A program made the translations under genes and the position numbers. Below are positions 1 to 8,837 of a DNA stretch of 64,000 bases, in pieces. The stretch lies in contig CAJTTA010000002.1 in assembly GCA_910579305.1 (NCBI GenBank), forward strand, positions 28,613 through 92,612, in the 5' to 3' direction. Source of the stretch: an uncultured Muribaculaceae bacterium. GTDB taxonomy: Bacteria; Bacteroidota; Bacteroidia; Bacteroidales; Muribaculaceae. The stretch's first letter is position 1. Each line of letters begins with the position of its first letter. The notes under the pieces were generated by a model. The model worked only from the letters and a program-made list of their open reading frames with translations, was not told where the DNA came from and ran no database searches.

Positions 1-1321
1 TATAGAACGATGGCTTCCAGGGCTCCAGACGCCTGTCTATATGCGCCACGGCGGCATCCATGTCAGGCGCCTGCTCCAGAGGCTTATCCTTGTATATCCT
101 CTCCTCAATGAATATCTTCTCGAGAGAGAGAAAGAGCTGCGCCTCTCGGGCCTCGCCAAGCTGTATCTCCAGCTCGGAGCGGAGTATGTCACGTGTATGC
201 TCTGCACTGTGGCGCAACACGTCGCTCACCGTGAGGAAGTGCGGCTTCTTGTCGCATATCACGCAGCAGTTGGGAGAAATGCTCACCTCGCAGTCAGTGA
301 AGGCATAGAGAGCGTCTATCGCCTTATCCGACGATGTGCCAGGCATGAGATGCACTATGATGTTGGCCTCTGCCGCAGTGTGATCCACCACCGAACGTAT
401 CTTGATCTTGCCCTTATCCTGAGCCGAAATGATCGAGGCTATCAGCGTGCCGGTGGTCTTGCCGTAAGGGAGCTCGGTCACGGCGAGAGTCTTTGAGTCG
501 ACTTTATCTATCTTGGCCCTCACCTTCACCGCTCCCCCGCGCTCACCGTCGTTGTATCGTGAGACGTCGATGTAGCCGCCCGTCTGAAAATCGGGATACA
601 GCTTGAATTCCTCGCCTTTGAGATGGGCTATGGCGGCCCGGCATATCTCGCCGAAGTTATGTGGCAGTATCTTGGAGCTCAGTCCCACAGCTATGCCCTC
701 CACTCCCTGAGCCAGCAGCAGAGGAAATTTCACGGGAAGCGTGACGGGCTCCTTAGTGCGCCCGTCATATGTGGAAGTGTATTCGGTAATCTTGGGACTA
801 TATACGGCCTCAAGCGCAAACTCCGAGAGGCGCGCCTCTATATATCGCGAAGCGGCCGCCGAGTCACCCGTGAGAATATTGCCCCAGTTACCCTGAGTAT
901 CCACAAGCAGCTCCTTCTGGCCGAGCTGCACGAGAGCGTCGCCTATGGAAGCGTCGCCATGCGGATGATACTGCATGGTGTTGCCCACAAGATTGGCCAC
1001 CTTGTTGAAATGGCCGTCATCGAGAGTATACATGGAGTGGAGTATGCGCCTCTGCACCGGCTTGAGTCCATCTTCTATATGAGGCACCGCACGCTCAAGT
1101 ATCACATAGGAGGCATAATCGAGAAACCAGGTCTGAAACATTCCTGCCAGCAGCGAATGCCTGTCGGCACCCGGCACCACATAATTCTTCTCCCTCCCGG
1201 GGCGTTCACCCGTATTTCCGGCTCTTTCGGCCTTATCATCATCGGCAGCAGGGAGAGGAGAGGAGCCATCCGCATCCGTGAGTATGGTATCAGGTAATTT
1301 ATCAGTATCTTTCTCGGCCAT
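1..1321 (-). CDS. parC: DNA topoisomerase IV subunit A (5' part, cut by window edge)
   Basis: Translation of the minus strand from the ATG at 1321 gives 440 residues with no stop before the window ends, so the C-terminal part lies outside. The protein breaks and rejoins DNA in the ParC/GyrA family. After a low-complexity N-terminus of about 50 residues come RHSLLAGMFQTWFLDYASYV, LKPVQRRILHSM, HPHGDASIGDALV and the catalytic block AAASRYIEARLSEFAL, in which Tyr160 is the expected active-site tyrosine. The wording, for example GNWGNILTGD and LLAQGVEGIAVGLSSKILP, matches Bacteroidota ParC better than GyrA. It is divergent from the DUF2400 gene and has its own canonical promoter. GyrA is the only real alternative. 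Confidence 0.9.
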   Translation of the reverse strand, partial: MAEKDTDKLPDTILTDADGSSPLPAADDDKAERAGNTGERPGREKNYVVPGADRHSLLAGMFQTWFLDYASYVILERAVPHIEDGLKPVQRRILHSMYTLDDGHFNKVANLVGNTMQYHPHGDASIGDALVQLGQKELLVDTQGNWGNILTGDSAAASRYIEARLSEFALEAVYSPKITEYTSTYDGRTKEPVTLPVKFPLLLAQGVEGIAVGLSSKILPHNFGEICRAAIAHLKGEEFKLYPDFQTGGYIDVSRYNDGERGGAVKVRAKIDKVDSKTLAVTELPYGKTTGTLIASIISAQDKGKIKIRSVVDHTAAEANIIVHLMPGTSSDKAIDALYAFTDCEVSISPNCCVICDKKPHFLTVSDVLRHSAEHTRDILRSELEIQLGEAREAQLFLSLEKIFIEERIYKDKPLEQAPDMDAAVAHIDRRLEPWKPSFY

Positions 1322-1342
1322 GGTCTATGTGGAATTTACGCA

Positions 1343-1374
1343 CAAATTTACAAAATTTCCCGATAATGTGCAAA
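1343..1374 (-). promoter_or_regulatory. Bacteroidota-type promoter of parC
   Basis: On the minus strand TAAATTTG (1350-1343) matches the -7 consensus TAnnTTTG, and a TTTG at 1374-1371 lies 20 bases upstream as the -33 element. This puts the transcript start about 15 bases before the parC ATG. Confidence 0.7.
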
Positions 1375-1442
1375 TCCGCGAAGCATCTCTGCTTCCGCCG
1401 GAATTTTCTCCCGTAAAATTAGGGGCTTCGGGATATTCTCAT

Positions 1443-1450
1443 TAATTTTG
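1443..1450 (+). promoter_or_regulatory. -7 element in front of the DUF2400 gene
   Basis: TAATTTTG fits TAnnTTTG exactly. It ends only 4 bases before the GTG taken as start codon, which would make the transcript leaderless or nearly so. No clear TTTG is seen at the -33 distance. Confidence 0.55.
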
Positions 1451-1454
1451 CAGC

Positions 1455-2231
1455 GTGAAAGTATCCGACTCTATCCGCGACTCTCTCGACCGCGCTTTCA
1501 TGCGCATAAATTCACCGGAGTTCATTCCGCATGACCCGGTGCAGTTTCCCAGGCGCTTCTCCTCACTGCCCGACCAGGAGATCATGGCTTTGCTGGCAGC
1601 TGTAATCGCCTGGGGGCGCCGCCCCCAGATTCTCAAAGACTGCGAGAAGCTCATAGGCATCATGCATGGCGAGCCTCATGCATTTCTTATGAGCGGAGAC
1701 TGGGAGAGGCTGGATCCCGCATGCAACGTGCACCGCACTTGCTTCATGCGCCACATGCAGTATCTCCTCCGCGCGCTCAGGGCGATCTACTCCCGCCACC
1801 CCTCTCTTGAGGCATTTGCCATCTCGGCAGGCACTCCGGCCTCCGAAGCTCCGGCCTGGCATCTGATGGACGCCGTGAGCCGCGTGGCCCGCGATGTCAA
1901 CGACGGCGCGCATTGCCCTGAGGTGATCCCCTCAGGGCTTGCCTCCACCGCCCTGAAGCGCTACAACATGGCCCTGCGATGGCTCGTGCGTGATGACGGC
2001 ATCGTAGATCTCGGTGTGTGGAAAGCCATAAGGCCATCGCAGCTATTCATCCCGCTCGATGTGCATGTAGCCACCACATCCCGCTCCCTGGGTCTGCTGG
2101 AGAGAAAGAGCAACGACCGCAAGGCCGTGGAGCAGCTCACCGGGGCTCTGCGACAATTTGACCCCGCCGACCCTGTGAAATATGATTTCGCTCTGTTCGG
2201 CCTCGGCATAGAGCGGACAGATCCGAAGTAA
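1455..2231 (+). CDS. DUF2400 (TIGR02757) family protein
   Basis: A 258-residue cytoplasmic protein of the widespread Bacteroidota family TIGR02757/DUF2400, whose function is not established. Typical family blocks are visible: a Phe-Ile-x-x-Asp-Pro motif near residue 25, DQEIMALLAAVIAWGRR, the serine/leucine-rich block SALKRYNMALRWLVR-like near residue 170, and PLDVHVATTSRSLGLL followed by DPVKYDFALFGLG at the C-terminus. The start chosen is GTG at 1455 because the residues before the ATG at 1500 still resemble the family N-terminus. The alternative is ATG 1500, giving 243 residues. The gene is divergent from parC and stands alone. Confidence 0.8.
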   Translation: MKVSDSIRDSLDRAFMRINSPEFIPHDPVQFPRRFSSLPDQEIMALLAAVIAWGRRPQILKDCEKLIGIMHGEPHAFLMSGDWERLDPACNVHRTCFMRHMQYLLRALRAIYSRHPSLEAFAISAGTPASEAPAWHLMDAVSRVARDVNDGAHCPEVIPSGLASTALKRYNMALRWLVRDDGIVDLGVWKAIRPSQLFIPLDVHVATTSRSLGLLERKSNDRKAVEQLTGALRQFDPADPVKYDFALFGLGIERTDPK

Positions 2232-2303
2232 GAGGATCTATATAACGAACTTTACCAAGCCCGTGGGGGTTTTTACTTATAAAAATGTGTTTTGCTTCAG
2301 ATT

Positions 2304-3578
2304 ATGAATGATTCCCGTGAAAAGATTGTGATTATAGGAGGTGGGTTTGCCGGCATGAACCTGGCCAAGCGGCTTGACCGCAACAAGTTTGCCGTAGAGC
2401 TTATCGACCGCAACAATTTCCATTCATTCCCTCCTCTGTTCTATCAGATAGCGTCTTCCGGCCTTGACGCCTCCAACATCTCGTTTCCTCTGCGCCGCGA
2501 GTTCAAGAAGCGTCCTTTCTCCAACTATCACATGGGGCATGTGAAGAATATCGACCTCGATACCCGCACCGTGACCACAAGCTACGAAACCCTTGCCTAC
2601 GACCGCCTGGTGATCGCCGCCGGCACCACCAATAATTTCTTCGGCATGAATGAGCTTGCCGAATCGGTATACGGCATAAAGACTGTGGCGGAAGCATCCC
2701 ACACCCGCGATGAGATCCTCGACAGGCTTGAGCGTGGCGCGATAGAGAAGAATCCCGAGCGCCGGCGTGAGTTGCTATCTTTCCTTGTGGTGGGCGGCGG
2801 CCCCAGCGGGGTGGAGATAGCCGGAGCGCTGGGCGAGATGAAGCGAGACATTCTTCCGCGCGAATATCCGGAACTGAACCCCGACGATGTGCGCATCGTG
2901 CTGGTGGAAGGCGCTCCGCAACTCCTCGGAGCCATGGGAGCCAAGGCCGGAGAGAAGGCTTTGCAATATCTCAAAGACCTCATGGTGGAAGTGCGGCTAA
3001 ACACCGTCATGAAGGGATATGCCGACAAGATGGTGAGCTTTGCCGACGGATCGCAGGAATACTGGGAAACTCTCATATGGACTGCCGGTGTGAAGGGCGA
3101 ACCCATGCCCGGCCTCCCCGACGGCATCGTGGGGCCCGGCGGCAGAATCCTGGTAGATGAGTTCAACCGTGTGAAGGGATACGATAATGTCTACGCCGTG
3201 GGCGACATATGCCTCATGACTTCAGCCGCATATCCCAAGGGACATCCGCAAGTGGCTCAGGTGGCCATTCAGCAGGCGCGCAATCTTGCGGCCAACATCA
3301 ATGACCCGTCCCGATCCATGCCCTTTGCTTATACCGACAAAGGATCAATGGCCACTGTGGGAAAGAACCGAGCCGTGGTGAATCTCAAGAGCGGATTCCT
3401 GAGCGGCCGCATTGCCTGGTGGGCCTGGATGTTCATTCATCTCATCTCCATCATGGGCATGCGCAACAAGCTTAATGTGATGCTCAACTGGGTATGGAAC
3501 TATGTCACCTATTCCACCTCCCTGCGCCTGCTGATGCGTCCGGCCAAGTACCCGCTGCGCAAACATTGGAGCGACTGA
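2304..3578 (+). CDS. ndh: Type II NADH dehydrogenase (NDH-2)
   Basis: A 424-residue flavoprotein that passes electrons from NADH to quinone at the inner face of the membrane without pumping protons. A first dinucleotide fold (IVIIGGGFAGMNLAKRL) binds FAD at the N-terminus, a second (FLVVGGGPSGVEIAGAL near residue 160) binds NADH, and YDNVYAVGDICL near residue 296 is the conserved FAD-contacting Asp motif. The C-terminal WWAWMFIHLISIMG stretch is the usual membrane-anchoring amphipathic region. The ATG at 2304 is preferred over an in-frame TTG at 2292 because the Rossmann motif starts a few residues later. Length is normal for NDH-2. Confidence 0.93.
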   Translation: MNDSREKIVIIGGGFAGMNLAKRLDRNKFAVELIDRNNFHSFPPLFYQIASSGLDASNISFPLRREFKKRPFSNYHMGHVKNIDLDTRTVTTSYETLAYDRLVIAAGTTNNFFGMNELAESVYGIKTVAEASHTRDEILDRLERGAIEKNPERRRELLSFLVVGGGPSGVEIAGALGEMKRDILPREYPELNPDDVRIVLVEGAPQLLGAMGAKAGEKALQYLKDLMVEVRLNTVMKGYADKMVSFADGSQEYWETLIWTAGVKGEPMPGLPDGIVGPGGRILVDEFNRVKGYDNVYAVGDICLMTSAAYPKGHPQVAQVAIQQARNLAANINDPSRSMPFAYTDKGSMATVGKNRAVVNLKSGFLSGRIAWWAWMFIHLISIMGMRNKLNVMLNWVWNYVTYSTSLRLLMRPAKYPLRKHWSD

Positions 3579-3646
3579 TCACGTTATCCTTATATGAGAC
3601 CTGCAAAAATCAATATTTCAGAATACTAAACATCTCAATTTTTAAT

Positions 3647-4507
3647 ATGAAAAAAAATATCACCGTCTCAATATCGGCCATGTGCCTTTGTGTAGCCATG
3701 AGTAGCTGCACTCTGTTTCAGAAAAATGTGCGCACTGAGGCGCAACTGCCCTCCGACAGACATGGCGTGCAGAACGACGCCAACCCTGATCCTTATCGCA
3801 ATCAGGCCCTGCAGCGCGGAGAAATCGGCGGAGACTGGATCATAGAAAAAGTGCTCGGCCAGCCGGCCAAGGGCCAGGATACGCCTTACCTGAAATTTGA
3901 ACCCTCCTCTCACATGATGTATGGTTCCAACGGATGCAACACCATCAATGCCACTTATCGCAACAATGCGGCTGACTCTACTCTGAGTTTTGACCAGATG
4001 ATCACGACCATGCGTGCGTGTCCCGATGCCGACGTCTCCGAAGCGGCCATAAATCAGGCTCTCGGCATGACGGCGAGATACACGTGGAGCATGCGCGGCG
4101 ACAGGCATTTCCTGGAATTGTACGACGCAGGCATGCAGCCTCTCATGTCGCTTGCTCGCCAGTCTTTCGAGTTTCTCAACGGCACATGGAAGGTGAGCAT
4201 GATCGATGGAAATAAAGTGGATAACGATGAGATGCAGCTTGTGTTCGACATGTCTGAAATGAAGGTGCATGGCAATACAGGATGCAACGTGCTCAACGGC
4301 TCCATCGTGACCGATATGGCCCATGAGGGCGCTCTTTCTTTCCAGAATATGGCCACTACACGCATGATGTGTCCCGACATCAATCAGGAGACCGCGCTGC
4401 TTGTAGCTCTGGAAGCCGCCGCAACTGTGCACCCTGTGGATAATAATACTGTGGATCTGCTCAACACCCACGGCAATGTAGTACTCCGCCTCGTGCGCGC
4501 GCAATAA
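3647..4507 (+). CDS. Lipoprotein with two META (HslJ-like) domains
   Basis: 286 residues with a lipoprotein signal: a Lys-rich start, hydrophobic core and the lipobox AMSSC, so Cys20 is the likely lipidated residue. Two META domains follow, roughly residues 65-170 and 175-280. Each contains the family pattern of Gly-x-W, an SNGCN/NTGCN motif, LSF and a later Cys in an MRAC/MMC motif. META/HslJ proteins are linked to stress resistance in other bacteria; the function here is unknown. The reading frame stays open upstream, but the ATG at 3647 is the only start giving a signal peptide. The SGNH gene follows after 12 bases. Confidence 0.85.
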   Translation: MKKNITVSISAMCLCVAMSSCTLFQKNVRTEAQLPSDRHGVQNDANPDPYRNQALQRGEIGGDWIIEKVLGQPAKGQDTPYLKFEPSSHMMYGSNGCNTINATYRNNAADSTLSFDQMITTMRACPDADVSEAAINQALGMTARYTWSMRGDRHFLELYDAGMQPLMSLARQSFEFLNGTWKVSMIDGNKVDNDEMQLVFDMSEMKVHGNTGCNVLNGSIVTDMAHEGALSFQNMATTRMMCPDINQETALLVALEAAATVHPVDNNTVDLLNTHGNVVLRLVRAQ

Positions 4508-4519
4508 CCGACGGGGAAA

Positions 4520-5173
4520 ATGAAGAAATCTCTTCTTGTTTTCCTGTTGATGCTCCTGGCCACGCTGGCATGCAAGGCGACGGAGCCTATAAGACGCGTG
4601 CTTTTCATAGGCGACTCCATGACAGGCTGGCTGGCGGAGCGACTTGAGGCTTACGGCACATTGAATGGCTTTGAGGTGTCGACCGTGATATGGGACGGCT
4701 CCACGCTTCCCAAGTGGGTCAACAGCGGAAAGCTTCCCTCTCTCATCAAGACTCACAAGCCTGACGCAGTATTCATTTGTCTCGGACTGAACGAGATTCT
4801 GGCCAAGGATATGAATGCCCGTATGAGCAAGCCGGTGGCCGCCCTTGAGCAGCAGCTGGAAGGAATTCCTTTCGTGTGGGTAGGGCCTCCCACATGGCCC
4901 GGCAAGTCCACCGGACAGGCTTTCAACGACTGGATGAAGACACACATCCATGGCACAGGACATTACTTCGACAGCCAGGCTCTTAAGCTTCCACGCCAGT
5001 CGGCCGGAAATCCGCATCCCACCAGAGCTGCCTGCGCCTCCTGGATGGACGCTGTGGTGCATTGGCTTCCTTCGGCCGACATAGGCTTCCCCGCCTCCAT
5101 GAAGCAGCCTGCATCAGGAGAGATGAAGCGCGGCAAGGTATATATCTATCGCCGCATGAAGCAGGCGCTATGA
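4520..5173 (+). CDS. Secreted SGNH/GDSL-type hydrolase
   Basis: 217 residues with an N-terminal signal peptide (MKKSLLVFLLMLLATLA) that may end at a Cys, so it could be a lipoprotein. The SGNH signatures are GDSM with the nucleophile Ser33, a Gly-containing block II around WDGST, GLNE in place of block III GxND, and NPHPT near residue 165 carrying the catalytic His. Such enzymes remove acyl or acetyl groups from carbohydrates or lipids; the substrate cannot be read from the sequence. It lies between the META lipoprotein and the peroxiredoxin and is probably co-transcribed with them. Confidence 0.8.
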   Translation: MKKSLLVFLLMLLATLACKATEPIRRVLFIGDSMTGWLAERLEAYGTLNGFEVSTVIWDGSTLPKWVNSGKLPSLIKTHKPDAVFICLGLNEILAKDMNARMSKPVAALEQQLEGIPFVWVGPPTWPGKSTGQAFNDWMKTHIHGTGHYFDSQALKLPRQSAGNPHPTRAACASWMDAVVHWLPSADIGFPASMKQPASGEMKRGKVYIYRRMKQAL

Positions 5174-5216
5174 TATTTCTTACCGTTACTATTCACACCC
5201 CTAACACACCGGACAT

Positions 5217-5678
5217 ATGAAGAATATCGGAGACAAAGTAGAAGATCTGCTCGGCATTGACGCCGATGGCAAAGAGGTGCGCCTGAGCGATTATCCCGGA
5301 CGCAGAATCGCGCTATATTTCTATCCGAAAGACAACACCAGCGGCTGCACTGCGCAGGCATGCAGCCTGCGTGACGGCTACCGGGAGCTGCTGGAGGCCG
5401 GCTATCAGGTGATCGGCGTGAGCGTCGACTCAATGGCCTCCCATCAGAAATTCCGAGACAAACATCAGCTTCCCTTCCCCCTCATAAGCGATACTGACCA
5501 CAGACTGGTGGAAGGATTCGGAGTGTGGGGAGAGAAGAGCATGTACGGCCGCAAATACTTCGGCACAATGCGCACCACTTTCATCATAGGCCCTGACGGC
5601 ATCATCGAACGCATAATGACGCCCAAGCAGGTCAAGACCAAGATTCATGCCGACCAGATATTAGGCAAGAATGCGTGA
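5217..5678 (+). CDS. bcp: Thiol peroxidase, BCP-type peroxiredoxin
   Basis: 153 residues, the usual length for the BCP/PrxQ group. It reduces peroxides using electrons from thioredoxin. The motif TSGCTAQACSLRD holds the peroxidatic Cys44 and the resolving Cys49, spaced by four residues as in E. coli Bcp. FYPKDNTSGCT and SVDSMASHQKF are further family blocks. It is the last gene before a strong hairpin and lies 43 bases after the SGNH hydrolase gene, so the three may share a transcript. Confidence 0.93.
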   Translation: MKNIGDKVEDLLGIDADGKEVRLSDYPGRRIALYFYPKDNTSGCTAQACSLRDGYRELLEAGYQVIGVSVDSMASHQKFRDKHQLPFPLISDTDHRLVEGFGVWGEKSMYGRKYFGTMRTTFIIGPDGIIERIMTPKQVKTKIHADQILGKNA

Positions 5679-5711
5679 GGCATCCCGGCTCGCCCTCTGC
5701 AGAAAGAATGT

Positions 5712-5744
5712 CCCCCCGGAAGTCAAGTAATGACTTTCAGGGGG
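5712..5744. terminator. Bidirectional hairpin between bcp and the GIN-domain gene
   Basis: CCCCC at 5712 pairs with GGGGG at 5740-5744, extended by AAGTCA/TGACTT around a five-base loop. It sits between convergent genes and likely ends both transcripts. Confidence 0.7.
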
Positions 5745-5783
5745 ATATTCTGTATATAATTGTGTAGTGGTCTGAGTGTGTCA

Positions 5784-6623
5784 TCAACGGTTTCTCACCG
5801 AGCCGGATGAGGATGTGCGCACCTCGGCATTACGGATGGAGGATATGATGGTGCCCGATGAAGAAGCATTTGCCGAACCACGCTTCGCGGAGAGACCTCC
5901 GGCCGATATTGTGGCAGAGGACGAGGCCTTGTAATCGGCATAGCCTGACGAGCCGGAGACAAGCCTGATATCGGCTCCGGAGCTGGCCCTGGCAGTAAGA
6001 GTGCCCGAATCGAGGGTGCTTACTTTGATATTTGCTCCTGAACTGGATCTGAGATCCACCGCTTCGGCCTTGAGTGAAGAGATTACGATGCTTGCGCCCG
6101 AGGAGGCGTTGCAGTCTATTTCCCCGGTTTTAAGAGTGGCGAGACTGACCTCGGCTCCTGAAGATACATCTATGCTGAAGTGGCATTTCACATCAAGGGA
6201 ACCCGTCACGCTTATGCGCGCTCCGGAAGACGCATCCAGCTCCTTGAGCGATGGAGAGGTGAGATACACATGCACATAACGGCTCTCATCGCCCGATGAA
6301 TAAGAAATATTGACATTATCCTTATATCTTATCTCGATCGTGGAGTCCACCACGCCGATATTGAGCAGCGACACAATGTTATCCGGCCCCTTCACTGTGG
6401 CTGAAGGCTTGCCGCTCTTCTGGGTGTAATGCACGATTATGCCCTGGGCCACGTCTATGCCGGTGAAATTGCCGGTGCTATAGTTCTTCTTTATTATAGT
6501 CTTTGACGGAGTGACACGATGAGATGAGAATGCATTGCGCTGCATGGCATTATCGGCAGTGCAGCCGAAGGTGGAGACCGCTATGGAGCAAGCACTTAAT
6601 GTAGATAGGATCATAGAGTTCAT
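5784..6623 (-). CDS. Head-GIN domain (DUF2807) secreted protein
   Basis: 279 residues. The start at 6623 gives a signal sequence ending in a lipobox-like STFGC, so it is probably a lipoprotein; the frame is open 20 codons further upstream but without a signal. The body repeats the pattern SSGA/SSSG about every 18-20 residues (DASSGARI, DVSSGAEV, NASSGASI, RSSSGANI, RASSGADI), the mark of the DUF2807 parallel beta-helix. Function is unknown; these proteins are common at the Bacteroidota cell surface. It is convergent with bcp and about 100 bases downstream of the YitT gene. Confidence 0.85.
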   Translation of the reverse strand: MNSMILSTLSACSIAVSTFGCTADNAMQRNAFSSHRVTPSKTIIKKNYSTGNFTGIDVAQGIIVHYTQKSGKPSATVKGPDNIVSLLNIGVVDSTIEIRYKDNVNISYSSGDESRYVHVYLTSPSLKELDASSGARISVTGSLDVKCHFSIDVSSGAEVSLATLKTGEIDCNASSGASIVISSLKAEAVDLRSSSGANIKVSTLDSGTLTARASSGADIRLVSGSSGYADYKASSSATISAGGLSAKRGSANASSSGTIISSIRNAEVRTSSSGSVRNR

Positions 6624-6720
6624 AGCCGTAGGTGTTAAGTTATCTCTATAGATATAACGCAGGGAGAGCATCAGTCGTGACACTCTCCCTGTAAAAAAAT
6701 CTCAGGCCACTGCGTGCCGC

Positions 6721-7734
6721 TTAGTCATTGGCTGCAAGATTGGGGTTATCCTCCGGCCTGTAAGGGTGAGCCGCCTCCTCGGCGACATGCGCCGCAGGCA
6801 TATGCTTTTGCTTCTTTATCTTCACCTTCATGGTGTCGAATCCGCGCCCATACACTCCATTGGACTTGGTCTGAGCTATGAAGGCATCGGGATCAATGCT
6901 CTTTATGATCCGGAAGAGCGTGACGCTTTCTATCTTGCGGCACCACACGAGTAGCACCTTCACTTCATGCTTAGTATACCAGCCCATGCCGTCCATCACG
7001 GTCACACCGCGGTGAGCTTCCGAATTGATGGCATCGGCTATGGTGCGCCATTCCTTGGAGAATATTGTGAACTGCACGGCCTGGCGGTTGGTGTTAATCA
7101 GCATATCAGTCATAAAAGAGATGATATATGTGACTACAAGGCCATAGACTATGAGCGGCACCCGAGTCTCGAGGCGGGCTGAGAAGGGGCCATCGAAGGG
7201 GAGCAGTATCGAGCTTGCCACAATTGACATATCCACGAATATCATAGTGCGGCCCACACTCACATTGCTCACCTTGCTCACAGCGGCCGCCACAATGTCA
7301 GTGCCGCCCGAAGAGCCGTTGTGAATGAAGATGGTGCCTATGCCTATGCCGCAGAGCAGGCCTCCGAGCACTATGCTCATTGTCACGTCTTCCATGATGC
7401 AATGATGCAACCCGAGGAAGAGAGGCTGCATCCAGCCTATCATTATGGCCACTACAGTGGCGCCGAATATAGTGCGCTTTACAAAACCCATGCCCACTAT
7501 CTTGAAAGTGACGGCCAGCAGGGTAAGGTTCATCACATAGCAGGTCACGGCCACCGGTATATGCTGGTTGGATGCATAGAAGACAAGTGTGCCCACACCC
7601 GTGAGCCCTCCCATGACAACCTGGTGCGGAAGAATAAACGCACAGAAGCCAAAGGCGTAGAGCGTGATGCCTATCACTATGAACACATAGTCCTTGGCAT
7701 CCTGGAAGAGAGAATCGTAACGTGGTCCTTTCAT
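6721..7734 (-). CDS. YitT family membrane protein (DUF161/DUF2179)
   Basis: 337 residues. Five or six hydrophobic helices fill roughly residues 15-210, with the family motifs PHQVVMGGLTGVGTL and HNGSSGGTDIVAAAVSK. A soluble DUF2179 domain follows (about 220-305: FTIFSKEWRTIADAINSEAHRGVT and LLVWCRKIES). A Lys-rich tail of about 40 residues is poorly conserved. The role of YitT proteins is not established; transport is often assumed. It follows the EamA transporter gene by 23 bases on the same strand. Confidence 0.88.
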   Translation of the reverse strand: MKGPRYDSLFQDAKDYVFIVIGITLYAFGFCAFILPHQVVMGGLTGVGTLVFYASNQHIPVAVTCYVMNLTLLAVTFKIVGMGFVKRTIFGATVVAIMIGWMQPLFLGLHHCIMEDVTMSIVLGGLLCGIGIGTIFIHNGSSGGTDIVAAAVSKVSNVSVGRTMIFVDMSIVASSILLPFDGPFSARLETRVPLIVYGLVVTYIISFMTDMLINTNRQAVQFTIFSKEWRTIADAINSEAHRGVTVMDGMGWYTKHEVKVLLVWCRKIESVTLFRIIKSIDPDAFIAQTKSNGVYGRGFDTMKVKIKKQKHMPAAHVAEEAAHPYRPEDNPNLAAND

Positions 7735-7757
7735 AGCTGTATAATTGATTATATATG

Positions 7758-8696
7758 TTATGCCATGCGCTTTATGCGCAGTTCCGGATATTTGTCGCTT
7801 ATCACGAGGCCTCCCACTATGAGCGCGCAGCCTATGCCGCCAAGCAGGGTGAAGGGCTCATTAAGGATAATTGCGGCAGCCACCATGGTCACCAAAGGCT
7901 GGCCATAGAGGAAATTATTGGCCGTGACGGCTCCGAGTATCTTGATTGACTCGTTCCACAGCAGATAAGCCATGACTGAGCACATCAGCACGAGGAAGAG
8001 GAAGTTCAGGAGGAATTCGGGATGAGAGAGATTCACCAGAGTGTCGAGATGATACGGCGCGCCTGCGGCAAAGAGCAGAGGCAGAGAGGTGAGAGAGCCG
8101 TAAAAGAAGAGTTTGCGCGTGATAAAGAAGGAATTATATATCGGCAGCAGTCTCTTCACCGCTATGGTGTATATACCCCAGGATAATGCCGCTGAGAGGG
8201 CCAGCAGGTCGCCCGCAGGGTGAATTTCCATGCCCTCGCCGCCGCTGAATACTATGAAGCCTACCCCTATGAATGCCGTGACCGAGCCTAAAATCACGCC
8301 CGAGCCTATGCGCATTCTATAGAAGACGCCCATGAGAATCGTAGTGAATATGGGTGAGATGGATGCAAGCAGGGAGACATTGCCGGTGGTTGTGTGTTTC
8401 AGCGCGAAGTTTTCGGTGATGAAATAGAGCGAGCCCGAGCACACGCCGCAAAGCAGGAATGTGAGCTCATCCCTCCAGTTCTTGGAGAGAAGGCTCTTGC
8501 GGCAGGTGTAGAGCAACAGGAGCAGATATGCTGCCGAGAAGCGATAAGTGTACATCTGCACCGGGGTAAAGCCTCCTCGCTCCATGAGCACTTTGGTGCT
8601 GATGAATGATGTACCCCAGGCTGACACTGTGACAATGATGCCAAGCAGCGCGAAGAATTTAAGATATTTGCTTCTACGCGAATTAAAGGTATTCAT
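7758..8696 (-). CDS. EamA/DMT-family transporter
   Basis: 312 residues forming about ten transmembrane helices in two EamA halves (roughly 15-150 and 165-300). Family blocks include WGTSFISTKVL in helix 1 and LSAALSWGIYTIAVKRLLP at the start of the second half. Members export metabolites or amino acids; the substrate is not predictable here. The ATG at 8696 is chosen over one seven codons upstream because it lies closer to the first helix. Likely co-transcribed with the YitT gene downstream. Confidence 0.88.
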   Translation of the reverse strand: MNTFNSRRSKYLKFFALLGIIVTVSAWGTSFISTKVLMERGGFTPVQMYTYRFSAAYLLLLLYTCRKSLLSKNWRDELTFLLCGVCSGSLYFITENFALKHTTTGNVSLLASISPIFTTILMGVFYRMRIGSGVILGSVTAFIGVGFIVFSGGEGMEIHPAGDLLALSAALSWGIYTIAVKRLLPIYNSFFITRKLFFYGSLTSLPLLFAAGAPYHLDTLVNLSHPEFLLNFLFLVLMCSVMAYLLWNESIKILGAVTANNFLYGQPLVTMVAAAIILNEPFTLLGGIGCALIVGGLVISDKYPELRIKRMA

Positions 8697-8782
8697 GGGT
8701 ATATAGATTCGTGGCAAGGGTGGAGAGGATGCACCTGCCGATGGTAGTGTAATATCGTTATAAGCGCGAAGTTACTCATTTT

Positions 8783-8813
8783 TTTGCACACCGCAAAAAT
8801 TTTCGTAATTTTG
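8783..8813 (+). promoter_or_regulatory. Canonical promoter of the DPM-like glycosyltransferase
   Basis: TTTG at 8783-8786, a 19-base spacer and TAATTTTG at 8806-8813 form a textbook Bacteroidota promoter. It excludes the upstream ATG at 8784 as a start codon because that lies before the predicted transcript start. Confidence 0.75.
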
Positions 8814-8837
8814 CGGCGAATAAACCTCCTGCGGATT

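Noticed and set aside
3650..3657. Run of eight A right after the start codon of the META lipoprotein as a slippage site
   Set aside because: Eight A at a Lys-rich signal peptide start is common in AT-preferring positions and too short to argue for phase variation without comparative data.
3668..5062. Open frame of 464 codons on the minus strand across the META and SGNH genes
   Set aside because: It spans two good genes on the other strand and has no recognisable domain or promoter.
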